This document shows, in pieces, positions 1 through 7,210 of a stretch of 14,816 bases of DNA (positions are counted from its first letter, which is position 1; the number at the start of each line of letters is the position of its first letter). The DNA lies in the NCBI GenBank assembly GCA_002387605.1, contig DGJU01000071.1:1-14816 (forward strand). Reading direction: 5' to 3'. The position numbers and the translations under genes are program-made. The DNA comes from Alphaproteobacteria bacterium UBA4588. GTDB lineage: Bacteria; Pseudomonadota; Alphaproteobacteria; Puniceispirillales; Puniceispirillaceae. A model generated the notes under the pieces. The model saw only the letters and a list, made by a program, of their open reading frames with translations. It did not search any database and was not told the origin of the DNA.

Positions 1-243
1 GTGTTTGGCAGCCTTGAGCCAAAACATATCGCAGTCTGGTTTGGTGTGGTATTCTGTATGAATATGCAGGTGTCGTTCTTATCACCACCGTTTGGACCTG
101 CTGCCTTCTATCTGAAATCAGTTGCTCCTGCGCATATATCACTTACTGATATCTTCCGCGGGTTCCTTCCATTCATTGGTATCCAGCTAGTCGCACTTTC
201 TGTTCTTCTATTATGGCCACAAATTGTAACTATATTGCTTTGA
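1..243 (+). CDS. TRAP transporter large permease (DctM type), C-terminal part
   Basis: This is the last 80 codons of an integral-membrane permease; the 5' part lies outside the window, so the GTG at base 1 should not be taken as a real start. The stretch with NMQVSFLSPPFGPAAFYLKS followed by a hydrophobic helix (about residues 55-80) is typical of the C-terminus of the large membrane subunit of TRAP transporters, which import carboxylates and sugar acids with a periplasmic binding protein and a Na+ gradient. The small permease and binding protein are presumably upstream. The stop codon is followed after only 35 bases by the enolase-type dehydratase, so permease and catabolic genes are probably co-transcribed and the ligand is probably an acid that the downstream enzymes degrade. 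Family assignment is fairly secure; the ligand is unknown. Confidence 0.85.
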   Translation: MFGSLEPKHIAVWFGVVFCMNMQVSFLSPPFGPAAFYLKSVAPAHISLTDIFRGFLPFIGIQLVALSVLLLWPQIVTILL

Positions 244-259
244 TCACGCGTTGATCAAA
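239..259. repeat. Perfect 8-bp inverted repeat at TRAP/enolase junction
   Basis: TTTGATCA (239-246) and TGATCAAA (252-259) are exact reverse complements around the 5-base spacer CGCGT. The left arm contains the TRAP stop codon and the right arm ends 19 bases before the enolase start. In RNA it would form a compact hairpin; in DNA it is operator-like. There is no T-run after it, so it is not a typical intrinsic terminator. A role in operator binding or in differential mRNA stability between permease and enzyme is possible but not shown. Confidence 0.5.
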
Positions 260-278
260 ACTGAGGCGAGGTAAGGCA

Positions 279-1394
279 ATGGCAAAAATCCACAATGTTA
301 AAGTTGGATTTTTCGCCTTGCCACCCGCAACCAGACTGGTCGATGCCCGCCATGGCGACCATGATGTTATAGAACTTATTACAGTCGCCCTCACCGATGA
401 GACAGGTGCTACTGGTATTGGCTACACTTTCACCGGCGGTCATAACGGGGCAGCTATCCATAAAGGGATAGAGGCTGATATTGTGCCGCTTCTTGCTGGT
501 GAAGACGCAGATCAAATTGCTGCTATATGGGATAAGATTTGGTGGGCTTGCCATTATGGTGGGCGCGGCGGGCCTATGGTTCTGGCTCTGTCTGCTGTTG
601 ATATCGCCTTGTGGGATTTGAAGGCAAAACGTGCTGGTCTTCCGCTCTGGCGATTACTTGGCGGATATTCTACATCGGTGAGATGCTATGCGGGCGGCAT
701 TGATTTGCATCTGGAGGGCGACGCGCTTCTTGCGACAGTTGATGCAGCAATCGCAACTGGCCAAACTGCTTATAAGATGAAGGTCGGGCGTGATAATCTG
801 GCGGAGGATGTTGCTCGTCTGACAGCAGTACGTCGCCATGTTGGTGATGACTTCACTCTGATGATTGATGCGAATATGAAATACCGGGCAAGCGAGGCAA
901 TTACGGCTGCCCGTGCGTTTCAGCCCGCCTTGCCGCTCTGGTTTGAAGAGCCTGTTGTTCCTGAAGATATTGATGGTCTTGCAAGGGTTGCACAAGAAGG
1001 CGGGCTTGCTGTTGCGACAGGTGAGAATTTCAGGAGCCTGTGGGAGTTTGCTGAAACAATAAAACGCACGCCAATAAGTTACCCTCAGCCAGATGTAACA
1101 AATTGTGGCGGTGTGTCTGCTTTTATGAAAATCGCGGCACTGGCAGACGCCTTTCATTTACCGATCGCCTCGCATGGGGCGCATGATATCACCGTTCATC
1201 TGATGGCCGCCTGCCCGAACGCATCCTATCTAGAAGCGCACGGGTTTGGCCTTGACAGATATATCTCTCACCCTCTTATCATTAAGGATGGATTTGCACA
1301 GGCGCCTGAAATACCTGGCATTGGATTTACCTTCGATGAAGAGGGATTATCAGCTTTTTGTGTGAGTGCTCAGGAGCATGACCTAAGATCATAA
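279..1394 (+). CDS. Mandelate racemase/muconate lactonizing enzyme family protein (probable sugar-acid dehydratase)
   Basis: This 371-residue enolase-superfamily protein has an N-terminal capping domain (about 1-130) and a TIM barrel. All residues of the mandelate racemase subgroup are visible: the KxK pair K166/K168 in YKMKVG, metal ligands D197 (DAN), E223 (EEP) and E249 (GEN), and the Asp-His dyad D272/H299. From memory these lie two residues off the mandelate racemase numbering throughout, so the fold and chemistry (proton abstraction alpha to a carboxylate, Mg2+ dependent) are well supported. Most family members with this set dehydrate aldonic or aldaric acids such as galactonate, galactarate or talarate. 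The exact substrate cannot be named. A good Shine-Dalgarno-like stretch (GAGGCGAGGTAAGG) precedes the ATG. It sits between a TRAP permease and an oxygenase, consistent with catabolism of an imported acid. Confidence 0.9.
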   Translation: MAKIHNVKVGFFALPPATRLVDARHGDHDVIELITVALTDETGATGIGYTFTGGHNGAAIHKGIEADIVPLLAGEDADQIAAIWDKIWWACHYGGRGGPMVLALSAVDIALWDLKAKRAGLPLWRLLGGYSTSVRCYAGGIDLHLEGDALLATVDAAIATGQTAYKMKVGRDNLAEDVARLTAVRRHVGDDFTLMIDANMKYRASEAITAARAFQPALPLWFEEPVVPEDIDGLARVAQEGGLAVATGENFRSLWEFAETIKRTPISYPQPDVTNCGGVSAFMKIAALADAFHLPIASHGAHDITVHLMAACPNASYLEAHGFGLDRYISHPLIIKDGFAQAPEIPGIGFTFDEEGLSAFCVSAQEHDLRS

Positions 1395-1418
1395 TTTTTT
1401 TGGAGGAGTTAAGAGGCT

Positions 1419-2372
1419 ATGCTAACAGACAACCAAATCGCATCATTTCAAAAAAATGGTTACCTGGTCGTAGAAAATGTTTTTGATGACGACACTATTC
1501 TTACGCCAGTTCGGGCTGAATATTCAGCCCTGCTTGATACGGTGATTGAGGGTTGGGTTGCCGAGGGAAACATAACGCCGCCGCCTGCAGGTTCAGATTT
1601 TTTTGATAAGCTGAATTATTGCTATCAGGCAGGATGTGACTGGTTCCAGCCACTCGATATATCGCTTCCCGGTGACCGCATTTTTGCAAATACCCCGATG
1701 CATTTTGGACCAGCTATCTTCAGCCTGCTAACCTCTCCTACTCTACTGGATATTGTAGGCCAGCTTATTGGCCCTGAGATTACATCAAACCCGATACAGC
1801 ATGTGCGCTTAAAGCCGCCCGTCACGGCCTTGAACCATGATGAGGTGCGCGCTCATATCGCCCATACTGACTGGCATCAGGATAGAGGTGTTGCGTTACA
1901 CGAAGCAGACAATACAAACATGGTTACTGTCTGGTGCGCCATAACTGATGCGACGGTTGAAAATGGCTGTCTGCAGGTTATCCCGCGGACAGCAGACCAA
2001 TCTCTTTTGCCGCATTGCCCGAAAAAACAAACAGCCATTGCTGATGGCTTCATTGATGAAAGCAAGGCTGTGCCTTTGCCAGTGAAGTCAGGCGGTATCG
2101 TGCTGTTCCACCCGCTCACGCCGCATTCCTCCCTCAGCAATCAAACTGACTCATTCCGCTGGTCATTTGATATCCGGTTTAATACCACAGGCGAGCCAAC
2201 AGGTCGGGCGCAGTTCCCTGAATTTGTTGCCCGCTCACCATCAAACCCAAGCTCTGTTCTCTCCGACTGGCAGGAATGGCGCGGCATGTGGGAGGCAGCT
2301 CGCACGCGCCTTGCCGAAAAGCAACATATTGATATCCACCGCTGGTCATCAGATGCGCCAACATGCGCATAA
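1419..2372 (+). CDS. Phytanoyl-CoA dioxygenase (PhyH) family Fe(II)/2-oxoglutarate oxygenase
   Basis: This is a 317-residue cytoplasmic protein with the PhyH double-stranded beta-helix pattern. The start (SFQKNGYLVVENVF, about 9-22) is the usual PhyH opening. The iron-binding facial triad is visible as H153-x-D155 in the WHQDRG segment and H236 in HPLTPHSS. R247 in FRWSFD is placed to bind 2-oxoglutarate, and ENGCLQVIPRT (181-191) is the conserved 'abundance of Gly' strand. The enzyme would couple 2-oxoglutarate decarboxylation to hydroxylation, or to oxidative removal of a methyl or other group. The ATG follows a strong GGAGG (1402-1406). Only 24 bases separate it from the enolase gene, so both act in one operon. 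Its presence among sugar-acid enzymes is unusual and may mean the substrate is first demethylated or hydroxylated. Family sure, substrate unknown. Confidence 0.88.
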   Translation: MLTDNQIASFQKNGYLVVENVFDDDTILTPVRAEYSALLDTVIEGWVAEGNITPPPAGSDFFDKLNYCYQAGCDWFQPLDISLPGDRIFANTPMHFGPAIFSLLTSPTLLDIVGQLIGPEITSNPIQHVRLKPPVTALNHDEVRAHIAHTDWHQDRGVALHEADNTNMVTVWCAITDATVENGCLQVIPRTADQSLLPHCPKKQTAIADGFIDESKAVPLPVKSGGIVLFHPLTPHSSLSNQTDSFRWSFDIRFNTTGEPTGRAQFPEFVARSPSNPSSVLSDWQEWRGMWEAARTRLAEKQHIDIHRWSSDAPTCA

Positions 2373-2415
2373 TCAGTAAACCCAATCAGGATAATATAAC
2401 TTATAAGGTAGGTAG

Positions 2416-3759
2416 ATGAACCTTAGCGCCATGCTTTCATCACGCATTCAGAATAACCGTCCTGTAAGGGTCGGACTGATAGGTGCGGGTAAATTCGGCT
2501 CCATGATATTATCTCAAGCCCGGCATATTAACGGGCTTCATATAATGGCTGTTGCTGATCTTGATCTTAACAAGGCACAAGACTCATTTCAGCGGGTTGG
2601 CTGGGATACAAAAAGTTGTTTTGCTGGCAGTGCTGCCGAAGCTGTTATATCCGGCAAAACCTGGCTCACAGACAATGCAGCAGACATCTGCGCGCTCTCC
2701 GAATTAGACTGTATTATCGAAGCAACAGGACATCCCCTTTTTGGCGTCCGTCATGCTGTGATGGCACTTCAACAAGCAAAGCATGTTGTGATGGTCAATG
2801 TTGAGGCAGATGTTCTATGCGGCCCCTACCTTACCCAGCTTGCCGATGAAAATAATGTTATCTTTAGCATGGCATATGGCGATCAGCCTGCCGCTATTTG
2901 CGAGCTAGTTGACTGGGTACGCACAAACGGGTTTGAGCTAATATCTGCTGGCAAGGGCATGAATTTCCAGCCGCATTTTCGCTATTCAACTCCTGATACC
3001 GTCTGGAGCTATTTTGGCTGGAGTGATGAAGAGGTTGCGGCCGGTGACTTTAATCCAAAAATGTATAATTCTTTTACCGACGGCACCAAGGCCGCCATTG
3101 AGATGGCAGCTGTAGCGAATGCTACTGGCCTTGACTGTCCTGATGATGGACTTGCATTCTATCCTGCTGGTTTGCATGATCTTGCCCGTGTCTTCACACC
3201 AGAATCTGCAGGTGGCCGGTTGCCCAAAGCAGGGCTTCTGGACATTGCAGCAAGTTGTGAGCCTGATGGGCGCTCTGTCTATAATAATATCAATTATGGC
3301 ATGTTTGTTACCTTCAAAGCCCCCAATGAGTATAGCCGCGACTGTTTTAAGCAATATGGGTTATTAACCGATAAATCTGGATGGTATGGCTCAATGTGGC
3401 GGCCGTTTCATCTGATTGGTCTGGAAACAAATACCAGCGTAATGTCTGCTGTCCTGCGGCATGAGGCAACAGGGGCATCACGGATATGGAATGCTGATGC
3501 AGTTGCAACAGCCAAACGTGACCTTAACGCCGGCGAGATGCTTGATGGTGAAGGCGGCTATTGTGTGTGGGCAAAAGCTATCCCTGCCAGCCAGTCTCAT
3601 CGCATTGGCGCTCTGCCAATTGGACTTGCACATCATGTAAAACTGAAACATCCTGTCGCCAAGGATCAGGTTGTTAAAATGAGCGATGTTGAGTTAGTCG
3701 ATGTTGATGATATTATTGGCTTTAGAGACAAGATGGTGCCCCTCCTTACCAGCTCTTAG
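2416..3759 (+). CDS. NAD(P)-dependent oxidoreductase, DXR-like (DRL)/SAF-domain family
   Basis: This 447-residue protein begins with a Rossmann domain: G23-x-G25-x-x-G28 in LIGAGKFG, an acidic residue near the end of the second strand (D48/D50), and IEATGHP (101-107), as in homoserine-dehydrogenase-like NAD-binding folds. A middle catalytic region carries FTDGTK (220-225) and following helices, and the C-terminus (about 366-435, KRDLNAGEMLDGEGG) resembles a SAF domain. This order matches the family that includes Brucella DRL, an alternative 1-deoxyxylulose-5-phosphate reductoisomerase. Most relatives lie in sugar-acid operons and presumably oxidise or oxidatively isomerise other polyols or acids. 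Placement directly before a UxaA dehydratase favours a catabolic role over isoprenoid synthesis. The Shine-Dalgarno (AAGG, 2406-2409) is weak. It might be mis-annotated as FlgA or homoserine dehydrogenase because of partial domains. Confidence 0.8.
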   Translation: MNLSAMLSSRIQNNRPVRVGLIGAGKFGSMILSQARHINGLHIMAVADLDLNKAQDSFQRVGWDTKSCFAGSAAEAVISGKTWLTDNAADICALSELDCIIEATGHPLFGVRHAVMALQQAKHVVMVNVEADVLCGPYLTQLADENNVIFSMAYGDQPAAICELVDWVRTNGFELISAGKGMNFQPHFRYSTPDTVWSYFGWSDEEVAAGDFNPKMYNSFTDGTKAAIEMAAVANATGLDCPDDGLAFYPAGLHDLARVFTPESAGGRLPKAGLLDIAASCEPDGRSVYNNINYGMFVTFKAPNEYSRDCFKQYGLLTDKSGWYGSMWRPFHLIGLETNTSVMSAVLRHEATGASRIWNADAVATAKRDLNAGEMLDGEGGYCVWAKAIPASQSHRIGALPIGLAHHVKLKHPVAKDQVVKMSDVELVDVDDIIGFRDKMVPLLTSS

Positions 3760-3762
3760 TAA

Positions 3763-3789
3763 CCCGTCATAATGACGATACATTACGGG
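3763..3789. repeat. Imperfect inverted repeat between oxidoreductase and UxaA genes
   Basis: CCCGT (3763-3767) plus AATG (3771-3774) pair with CATTACGGG (3781-3789), leaving a 3-base bulge and a 6-base loop. A second, smaller dyad (GTCAT-A-ATGAC, 3766-3776) overlaps it. It fills most of the 53-base gap ahead of the UxaA-type gene. There is no T-run, so it is more likely an intra-operon hairpin or operator-like site than a terminator. Chance is not excluded. Confidence 0.3.
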
Positions 3790-3812
3790 CACAAAACAAG
3801 AAAGTTACGAAG

Positions 3813-5324
3813 ATGACAGATTTTATCCGCCTTGATACTGCAGACAATGTGATTACGGCAACAGCGCCATTAGAAGCAGGCGCTGCCCTTGAAAAGGTTG
3901 TCACAACAGGGCTTGTTCCGCGCTCTCATAAAGTGGCAGCAGAGCTGATATCGGCTGGAGATGCGATACGAAAATATGCCCAGATTATCGGTTATGCCTC
4001 CGAAGACATTCCTGCAGGAGCGCATGTTCACACCCATAATGTTGAGTTCCGGAATGTTGAAGGCGCTTATGAATTTGGCACAGACTTGCGGCATCCAAAT
4101 TTTGTTGCTGAAGCATCGCGCGATACTTTCATGGGATATCGCCGGGAAAATGGCAGTGTTGGCACCCGCAATTATATTGGCATCCTGACATCTGTGAACT
4201 GTTCTGCAACAGCTGCCCGGATGATCGCCAGCGCCTTTGGTCCTGAAGAGCTCGCACAATATCCGAATGTTGATGGTGTTGTTGCCTTTGTCCACGGCAC
4301 CGGGTGCGGCATGGCGGGGCAAGGTGACGGATTTGACGCACTACAGCGGGTCATGTGGGGCTATGCCCGCCATCCAAACCATGCCGGTATCGTAATGGTA
4401 GGGCTTGGCTGCGAGATGAACCAGATTGACTGGTTGCTTGAAATGTATGGCCTAAAACAAGGACCGCTCTTTCATGCCATGAATATTCAGGACACAGATG
4501 GCTTACGTAAGACCATTGAAACAGGGATTGCCCGGGTCCGTGAGATGCTCCCCGAAGCCAATAAGTGCGTGCGTGAGCCCTGTCCGGTTTCTGAATTGAC
4601 GGTAGCATTGCAATGTGGCGGCTCTGATGCGCTCTCAGGAGTTACTGCTAATCCGGCGCTTGGCTATGCCTGCGATATGCTGGTCTCGCAAGGCGGTACA
4701 GGCGTGCTCGCCGAAACACCTGAAATTTATGGCGCCGAGCATCTGCTCACACGCCGTGCCATCACTAATGAAACCGGCCAGAAGCTGGTAGATTTGATCG
4801 GGTGGTGGGAAGATTATACCGAACGCAATAAAGGCTCTATGGATAACAACCCAAGTCCGGGTAATAAAAAAGGTGGCCTGACAACAATTCTAGAAAAATC
4901 ACTTGGTGCAGCGGCCAAGGGCGGCACAACGCCTCTGCAAGGCGTCTATAAATATGCCGAGCCTGTGACCAGCCGCGGCTTTACCTTTATGGACTCGCCC
5001 GGCTATGACCCAGCCTCAGTAACAGGTCAGATAGCCAGCGGCTGTAACCTTGTTGCCTTTACCACAGGGCGCGGGTCTGCGTTCGGCTCAAAGCCCGCCC
5101 CTTGTATCAAAATTGCGACCAACACCGAAATGTATAATCGTCTGCATGAAGATATGGATGTGAATGCTGGTACGATGCTGACTGAAAACCATAGCCTTGC
5201 AGAAAAGGGGCAGGAAATTTATGACCTGCTTGTCTCGGTTGGCTCTGGCACTCAGTCAAAATCAGAAGCCCAAGGTCTTGGTGATTATGAATTTGTACCT
5301 TGGCAAATTGGCGCAACCATGTAG
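3813..5324 (+). CDS. UxaA/GarD family hydrolyase (altronate/galactarate dehydratase type)
   Basis: This 503-residue protein has the full architecture of fused altronate dehydratases: an N-terminal SAF-like domain (about 10-76, ending in the His-rich HVHTHN) and the large UxaA catalytic domain (about 105-503). Family motifs are visible in order: RRENGSVGTRNY (110-121), HGTGCGM with C165, GLGCE with C200, LQCGGSD with C268, and DSPGYDP...SGCN with C411 followed by FTTGRGSAFG. Enzymes of this family remove water from D-altronate, D-galactarate and related hydroxyacids to give 2-keto-3-deoxy acids, using Fe2+-type metals. Length fits the single-chain form. The Shine-Dalgarno is weak (purine-rich AAGAAAGTTACGAAG). 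It follows the DXR-like oxidoreductase gene, which may supply its substrate or use its product. Family is certain, exact sugar acid is not. Confidence 0.88.
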   Translation: MTDFIRLDTADNVITATAPLEAGAALEKVVTTGLVPRSHKVAAELISAGDAIRKYAQIIGYASEDIPAGAHVHTHNVEFRNVEGAYEFGTDLRHPNFVAEASRDTFMGYRRENGSVGTRNYIGILTSVNCSATAARMIASAFGPEELAQYPNVDGVVAFVHGTGCGMAGQGDGFDALQRVMWGYARHPNHAGIVMVGLGCEMNQIDWLLEMYGLKQGPLFHAMNIQDTDGLRKTIETGIARVREMLPEANKCVREPCPVSELTVALQCGGSDALSGVTANPALGYACDMLVSQGGTGVLAETPEIYGAEHLLTRRAITNETGQKLVDLIGWWEDYTERNKGSMDNNPSPGNKKGGLTTILEKSLGAAAKGGTTPLQGVYKYAEPVTSRGFTFMDSPGYDPASVTGQIASGCNLVAFTTGRGSAFGSKPAPCIKIATNTEMYNRLHEDMDVNAGTMLTENHSLAEKGQEIYDLLVSVGSGTQSKSEAQGLGDYEFVPWQIGATM

Positions 5325-5440
5325 CGCTTCTGCTTTGGTTTTTGAGCTATAATATGCGTTCATAAATCATCTTTATGGGTGATGAGGTAGTGTTATTATC
5401 GAAAAACTAATGGACCAATTTTGGACGTGAAGAGGCGTCT

Positions 5441-5448
5441 GGAAGGAG
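5441..5448 (+). promoter_or_regulatory. Ribosome binding site that sets the start of the RraA-like gene
   Basis: GGAAGGAG lies 8 bases before the GTG at 5457. The longer in-frame TTG start at 5421 has no comparable site in front of it. This favours the GTG start. Confidence 0.7.
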
Positions 5449-5456
5449 CAAACACT

Positions 5457-6125
5457 GTGGAAAATTCGCTACATAATATTAATCTTTCTACGTTGGCCGA
5501 AGAAACATATTCAGCTGTCTATTCTGATGTGTGTGATGCATCAGGCTTTAGACATCAGACACTTGACCCAGGCATGAGATTACTGGCTGGGCCTAAAAAT
5601 GTTCTGATTGGATGGGCGCGTACTGCTGTGAGCCGTCCGGTAACAGACATCCCAGACAGACCCTATGGCGGTGAAATTGATTTTATAGACTCACTATCAA
5701 CAGGCGATGTTGTGGTACTTGACTGCTCACGCAAACCTGCGGCTGCGTGGGGTGAGCTATTCTCAACAGCATCTGTTGGGCGCGGCGCCAGAGGGGCGTT
5801 AGTGGATGGGCTTATTCGTGATATTGAAAAAATTGACCAGCTTGATAAATTTCCTGTTTTTGGTCGTGGTGGCCGCCCAACCGATAGTTTAGGACGGGTT
5901 GCAATCGCTGAGTATGATATTCCTGTCTGCGTCTATGGGCTAACCGTGAATTCAGGTGATTTAATCGTTTGCGATACAGATGGCGCTATTGTTGTGCCGC
6001 GTGAACATGCGTTGGATATTATTGAAAAGGCGCGCACTAAAGCATCAATCGAAAGTGAAGCACGCGCGCTTCTGCTGGATGGTGGGTATCTGAGAGATGT
6101 ATGGGAAAAATATCGCGTACTCTAG
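5457..6125 (+). CDS. RraA-like / 4-hydroxy-4-methyl-2-oxoglutarate (HMG/CHA) aldolase family protein
   Basis: From the GTG at 5457 the protein has 222 residues, a normal size for the class II-like RraA/HMG-CHA aldolase group. An in-frame TTG at 5421 would add 12 residues but lacks a ribosome binding site. The core motif GALVDGLIRDIEKI (113-126) contains the R121-D122 pair that in the pyruvate aldolases binds substrate and divalent metal; GE(99-100)LF and GDLIVCDTDGAIVVP (167-181) are also family signatures. Members cleave 4-hydroxy-4-methyl-2-oxoglutarate or 4-carboxy-4-hydroxy-2-oxoadipate to pyruvate plus a keto acid, or decarboxylate oxaloacetate; RraA itself only regulates RNase E. The catalytic residues and the setting beside dehydratases favour an aldolase here. 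A keto-deoxy acid made by the upstream dehydratases could be its substrate, but this is inference. Confidence 0.82.
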   Translation: MENSLHNINLSTLAEETYSAVYSDVCDASGFRHQTLDPGMRLLAGPKNVLIGWARTAVSRPVTDIPDRPYGGEIDFIDSLSTGDVVVLDCSRKPAAAWGELFSTASVGRGARGALVDGLIRDIEKIDQLDKFPVFGRGGRPTDSLGRVAIAEYDIPVCVYGLTVNSGDLIVCDTDGAIVVPREHALDIIEKARTKASIESEARALLLDGGYLRDVWEKYRVL

Positions 6126-6231
6126 TGTTATTCTGGGGTCATTCTAGGGTAGGGACTACGACTAACGGGGGAGCGTTCACTCGTTAATTTTTATGAGAGG
6201 GGCAAGCCAGAAAGAGGCGGCCTCTTACTGC

Positions 6232-6237
6232 AAGGAG
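6232..6237 (+). promoter_or_regulatory. Ribosome binding site that sets the start of the shikimate-dehydrogenase-like gene
   Basis: AAGGAG directly abuts an ATG at 6238 (too close to serve it) and is 6 bases before the ATG at 6244. The in-frame ATG at 6193 has only GTTAATTTTT before it. The 6244 start also places the conserved GLIG strand close to the N-terminus, as in the family. Confidence 0.7.
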
Positions 6238-6243
6238 ATGGTT

Positions 6244-7086
6244 ATGCAGCAACGCCTGACAATGGGACTGATCGGTGAAAATATCTCGCGAACCAGATTA
6301 CCGGCAGCGCTTGAAATTATGTGCGCACAGCATGGTCTTACCCTCTCCTTCACCCCAATTGATAGCAAGGGTGATGATGGGTTTGATTTTGATGCCACAG
6401 TTGCGCGGCTTATTGCAGATGGCTGGGACGGCGTTACGGTAACCCATCCCTTTAAGCTGAACGCGGCCAAAGCTGCTGGCAATCATGCCCCGCAAGGTGC
6501 TGGCGGAACCCGCCTTGCCGCCTCTAACCTGCTAAAATTTTCGTCTCCGCTCATCGCCTATAACACTGACTATTCTGGCTTCATTCATATGTGGCGCCGC
6601 TTATCAGATAGAGCGCCGGGGCATGTTGCCATGGCCGGCGCGGGCGGTGTTGCCAGTGCTATCGGCCCTGCCCTTATTCAACTTGGCGCAGAAAGCATTA
6701 CTATCTGGGATGTCGATGATGTGCGCGCAGATGAGCTTGCACGCTCACTCGGGCCAACCGCACAGGCGATTAGGATAGCAGAGGCAGAGGCAGCCTGCGC
6801 ATCTTCTGATGGCCTTATTAATGCAACATCACTTGGCATGGCAGGATATGGCGGCACAGCATTTGAGCCGCACTGGCTGACGCACGCATCATGGGCGTTT
6901 GATGCTGTTTACACACCGAACATGACACCATTCCTTACAGCCGCCAAGAGCGCTGGCCTGACCTGCCTATCCGGGTTTTCGCTCTTTCAAAGCATGGCGA
7001 TTGAGACATTTACAACTTACACAGGCCTGCCTGTTGATGGCGATGATATTATTGGCAAGCTAGAGGCGCTTCGCCCTGACGACTAG
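6244..7086 (+). CDS. Shikimate/quinate dehydrogenase-like protein, probably NAD-dependent
   Basis: From the ATG at 6244 the protein has 280 residues, the usual length for shikimate dehydrogenases. The substrate domain shows GLIG (8-11), SRT (15-17), VTHPFK with catalytic K71, N95 and D109 (NTD), and Q249 in the C-terminal helix. The cofactor domain has GAGGVASAI (132-140), NATSLGM (193-199) and VYTPNMTP (222-229). Two points separate it from biosynthetic AroE: SRT replaces the common SxS pair, and the strand that normally leads into the NADP-binding NRT motif instead reads IWDVDDVR with D156. Both resemble the NAD-using quinate/shikimate dehydrogenases of catabolism. The gene follows an RraA-type aldolase by 118 bases. 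A true AroE or a relative acting on another hydroxyacid remains possible. Confidence 0.78.
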   Translation: MQQRLTMGLIGENISRTRLPAALEIMCAQHGLTLSFTPIDSKGDDGFDFDATVARLIADGWDGVTVTHPFKLNAAKAAGNHAPQGAGGTRLAASNLLKFSSPLIAYNTDYSGFIHMWRRLSDRAPGHVAMAGAGGVASAIGPALIQLGAESITIWDVDDVRADELARSLGPTAQAIRIAEAEAACASSDGLINATSLGMAGYGGTAFEPHWLTHASWAFDAVYTPNMTPFLTAAKSAGLTCLSGFSLFQSMAIETFTTYTGLPVDGDDIIGKLEALRPDD

Positions 7087-7150
7087 AATCTTGTATATCG
7101 CACCCCCCCTTTGAGCAGTTCACAAAATAACAAACATAGGAATATCCATA

Positions 7151-7210
7151 ATGAGCCAAAAGACAGCCCGCAGACGCACCTTCTTTTGTGATATATCATA
7201 CTCATGGTAG
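7151..7210 (+). CDS. Possible 19-residue leader peptide overlapping the DMT start
   Basis: A short frame reads MSQKTARRRTFFCDISYSW and stops at TAG 7208-7210, so its end overlaps the ATG of the permease (ATGGTAG). A weak AGGA (about 7138-7141) precedes it. The permease start itself has no recognisable ribosome binding site. This arrangement would allow translational coupling. Nothing else supports coding, so it may be chance. Confidence 0.25.
   Translation: MSQKTARRRTFFCDISYSW

Noticed and set aside
654..1157. 167-codon minus-strand frame inside the first enolase gene
   Set aside because: It is antisense to a gene with a complete active site, has no family features and no ribosome binding site context; a shadow frame.
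3870..4322. 150-codon minus-strand frame inside the UxaA-type gene
   Set aside because: Shadow of a well-supported coding sequence; Cys/His-rich composition comes from the opposite strand's codons.
5348..5353. Perfect TATAAT box before the RraA-like gene
   Set aside because: No acceptable -35 box occurs 15-19 bases upstream and there is no extended TG, so I do not call a promoter, although one for this gene is likely in the 132-base gap.
6155..6195. Bulged hairpin TAACGGGGGAG...CTCGTTA followed by ATTTTTAT, as a terminator after RraA
   Set aside because: The stem needs a four-base bulge and is weak, and the T-run is offset; not strong enough to list.
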